A DNA stretch of 7,615 nucleotides from Candidatus Melainabacteria bacterium (GTDB lineage Bacteria; Cyanobacteriota; Vampirovibrionia; LMEP-6097): contig JAPPOW010000195.1 in the NCBI GenBank assembly GCA_028817775.1, forward strand, positions 10,823-18,437. The letters run 5' to 3'. Both the position numbers and the translations under genes were made by a program. Shown piece by piece: positions 5,308 through 7,615 of this stretch. The notes under the pieces are model-generated. The model did no database searches. It was not told the DNA's origin and worked only from the letters and a program-made list of their open reading frames with translations. Within the stretch, counting starts at the first letter, position 1. Each line of letters starts with the position of its first letter.

Positions 5308-7615
5308 TTAGAGTTCTAGAGTTGAGATACCTTTTCCAGGGATATGGAAAACAGCGTGAGTTGCGTTAGATGGGATAGAAGCGCCATCTTCAGCTCTACG
5401 TCTCGCTCTTTGAGCATCTTTTCTATTTCTCTTAGCAAGGTCTAGAGCTTCAACTGTACCATCATCTAGTACGAAGTGTGCAAGTCCCTTGTTACCAAGT
5501 CTTAGACCTTTGAGAACTACTCTAGACTTCTTGTTAGTCCTTACTCTGGTCAAGCTAGGAGCTTTACCACCAAGAGTTGCAGTACTTGAGTCAAGACCAC
5601 TTAGAGTAACAGTGCTTCCGTCACCCACAGTAGTTTCAACTACCTTACCACTAGACCTACCGAAGTTAACAATACCAATGAACTGGTCAGTTGTACCACT
5701 TACAGCAGTCACCGCGTTACCACCTAAAGTAAGCTGATCAGCAGTAGGAACGAAGTCCGAACCGTCAACCTTACCAGAAGCGCTAACTGTGAATACTACA
5801 GGAGCAGTACCACGCTCAGTGAGCGTACCTAAACCAATATCACTAGCAACAGCTGAAAGTAGTAATGGATCAACATTCGCGTCATCACAAGTCGCAGATC
5901 CTAATGCTGGCGTAGTGATCGCAGCACTATCAGGAACCTGACTTAAGTTGATTGCTGTTCCAGCCGCACATCTGATATTAGCTTGGAAGCTACCATCAGC
6001 TTGTACAGGAACAATGATGTCATCCACAGTACCGTCTACAGTGATGATAGTACCTGGCTCTAATGTACCTGGAGGTACAGAAACTAGAGCATTGACTGCA
6101 GCTGTAGTTCCGTTGATTGCAGAAGTCAATACTGAGATTTCAGTATCACCATCTAATTCAAGGAATCCAGAAGTGCTATCAACTTCAGTTCTTGTTGCAT
6201 CACTCAATGTTGCAGGGTTACCATCAGCAAGTACAACTGTAGCGTCATTGTCGCCACCGACGACATTATCAGCCCAGTCAGTATCGCTAGGTCCATTGGT
6301 AGTAGTGTCCTCAACTTTAGAAGCGTAGAGGTTTCTCATCGCATCACCGTCAGAACTAGCACCATTGAATGGACTTAGGAAGTACTCATTGGTAGTAGTA
6401 GTAACTTCCTGGATCGCTCCAGCAAGACTGCTACCTACAACGACACTGGTTCCAGCAACTGACGCTGCACTTAAACCAGAAGTAACACCAGCAGCCGTAC
6501 CAGCAACCTCAACCCAAACAATTAGGTCTTGATCTGTAAACGACTTAGCTGAAGTAGGCGCTGTGAGTTGTAAGCTAGGAATTCTAATTCTAGTAGTTTC
6601 TTCGAATGGAAGTTCATTACCAGTTAGAGATCTAGTATCAATCTCGAACGCTACCTCGTTGTTACTAACTTGGTGTACTGCAGTATCAGCTTCGATTGAA
6701 CCATCGCTAAACAAGATGTTAGCTCTAGCAATCGCGCTTGCACCGTTAGTGATACCAACATTGCTTATTGCAGACTCTGTAGAATCTCCAGCAAAGCTAG
6801 TTGCAACGTGTACTCTCACTGCTGAGTTAGTTACATCACCAAATGTTGTTGGTACACCAGTAGAACCAGCTGAAGAGCCAGATCCTAATGGAATCGCATC
6901 CGCAACACCCTCTGTGATACAGATATCAGGGAGAGTAACTGTTTCAGGAGTACCTTCAACCAATCTCAGTGCAGGACCAACTGTACCAGCGTAAGTTGTT
7001 TCTCTTGCACCACGAGTTACATGAGTAGACTCAACAGAGTTAGCTGTTGGAGTAGTAACTGCACTGTCATCAAAGTCAGACAACTTATCAGGACAGAATG
7101 CAACAGTTAGGAATGTAGAACACTCACTAGCTAGAGATACTGTACCTAAAGTACCAACTAAGATATCGTCAGTAAACGCAGCTGTACCTTTGTCATCGTA
7201 AACTGCAACAGTTACATCAAAGTCAGTTTGACCAGCTGGAACAAGTAGAGCATGTGGCTTGAATACAAGCAACATAAGTCTATCGAACGCAGTTTGAGTC
7301 ACTGACGCGAATGTAATTCCAGTTACGTCAACAAAAGCCTGGCTCACAGTACTTGAAAGTGCTTCTGCTCTGTCCAAGCTAGCGCTCAAACCACCAGAAG
7401 TTTCAAGTCCAAGTATCTCAGTCTCAGTAGCACTGTAGTCATTGATATCCATTCCAGCTGGAAGTGTATATCTGATTACAGCATTAGCACCGAGGTCTTC
7501 GATATCTTTGAAACCAGTCTGAAGACCACCATTCTCTGTAAGTAGGATACCTCTAGCTTTAGGTTGAACTACAAGACCGTTAGGACCTCTAGTTGATGTA
7601 CCAGCAGTACCACCA
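5308..7615 (-). CDS. Large Ser/Thr-rich, probably secreted or surface protein, C-terminal part (5' end outside window)
   Basis: The frame is open from the right edge to TAA at 5308-5310, giving 768 visible residues. The ATG at 7452 is internal, because 54 more codons upstream are open and read naturally (for example GLVVQPKARGILLTENGG). I do not recognise a family. The body is rich in Thr, Ser, Ala, Val, Gly and Asp and poor in Lys and Arg, with alternating beta-strand-like segments, as in extracellular beta-sandwich proteins such as S-layer proteins or adhesins. It has only five Cys. The last 85 residues differ sharply: 18 Lys/Arg, with clusters 'RTNKKSRVVLKGLRLGNK' and 'KRNRKDAQRARRRAED', then 'HAVFHIPGKGI'. 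Codons GGT, ACT/ACA, GTT/GTA and AGA dominate, which suggests high expression. Secretion is inferred from composition; the signal peptide would be outside the window. A strong terminator follows. Confidence 0.85.
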   Translation of the reverse strand, partial: GGTAGTSTRGPNGLVVQPKARGILLTENGGLQTGFKDIEDLGANAVIRYTLPAGMDINDYSATETEILGLETSGGLSASLDRAEALSSTVSQAFVDVTGITFASVTQTAFDRLMLLVFKPHALLVPAGQTDFDVTVAVYDDKGTAAFTDDILVGTLGTVSLASECSTFLTVAFCPDKLSDFDDSAVTTPTANSVESTHVTRGARETTYAGTVGPALRLVEGTPETVTLPDICITEGVADAIPLGSGSSAGSTGVPTTFGDVTNSAVRVHVATSFAGDSTESAISNVGITNGASAIARANILFSDGSIEADTAVHQVSNNEVAFEIDTRSLTGNELPFEETTRIRIPSLQLTAPTSAKSFTDQDLIVWVEVAGTAAGVTSGLSAASVAGTSVVVGSSLAGAIQEVTTTTNEYFLSPFNGASSDGDAMRNLYASKVEDTTTNGPSDTDWADNVVGGDNDATVVLADGNPATLSDATRTEVDSTSGFLELDGDTEISVLTSAINGTTAAVNALVSVPPGTLEPGTIITVDGTVDDIIVPVQADGSFQANIRCAAGTAINLSQVPDSAAITTPALGSATCDDANVDPLLLSAVASDIGLGTLTERGTAPVVFTVSASGKVDGSDFVPTADQLTLGGNAVTAVSGTTDQFIGIVNFGRSSGKVVETTVGDGSTVTLSGLDSSTATLGGKAPSLTRVRTNKKSRVVLKGLRLGNKGLAHFVLDDGTVEALDLAKRNRKDAQRARRRAEDGASIPSNATHAVFHIPGKGISTLEL

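Noticed and set aside
5489..6994. Three plus-strand open frames (5489-5737, 5948-6328, 6563-6994).
   Set aside because: They lie opposite the large minus-strand gene, have hydrophobic low-complexity translations typical of the antisense of Thr/Ser/Asp-rich protein, and lack good ribosome sites.
1..7615. CRISPR array, tRNA, rRNA, insertion sequence with transposase, or phage genes.
   Set aside because: No regularly spaced direct repeats, no tRNA or rRNA sequence and no transposase, integrase or phage structural motifs were seen on either strand.

Overview
The window comes from a flagellated bacterium of fairly low GC content (about 40% by eye). The sequence contains bacterial flagellins, a bacterial enolase, Shine-Dalgarno sites and Rho-independent terminators. 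I cannot assign a lineage from these genes alone.

Layout from left to right. (1) Bases 2-781 hold the 3' part of an unrecognised gene that starts before the window. (2) Bases 866-1310 hold two small overlapping genes, a DUF4258-type protein and a DUF2283-type protein, a pair that resembles a toxin-antitoxin module. (3) The enolase gene lies on the minus strand at 1343-2656, convergent with the small pair, and a hairpin spans its stop codon. (4) A 168-base divergent intergenic region carries a probable enolase -10 box, a sigma-28-like flagellin promoter and a leader hairpin. (5) Two flagellin genes (2825-3778 and 4069-5028) lie in tandem on the plus strand. Each has its own sigma-28-like promoter, a related structured 3' UTR and its own terminator, and a perfect 29-bp inverted-repeat element lies between them. 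(6) A dispersed-repeat-like palindrome sits between two facing terminators at 5125-5281. (7) A very large Ser/Thr/Ala/Val/Asp-rich protein, probably secreted, is encoded on the minus strand from 5308 past the right edge.

The flagellins are about 91% identical in protein. Their first 61 residues are the same, yet many synonymous codon positions differ, so the duplication looks old and held by purifying selection. Promoter box and 3' UTR are also conserved between the copies, so the two transcripts are probably co-regulated as one flagellar regulon. The enolase serves central metabolism and is not functionally tied to its neighbours. I found no complete novel defence or mobile system. The most interesting unexplained signals are the conserved flagellin 3' UTR fold, the inter-flagellin inverted-repeat element, the flagellin-1 leader hairpin and the unidentified large surface-type protein.
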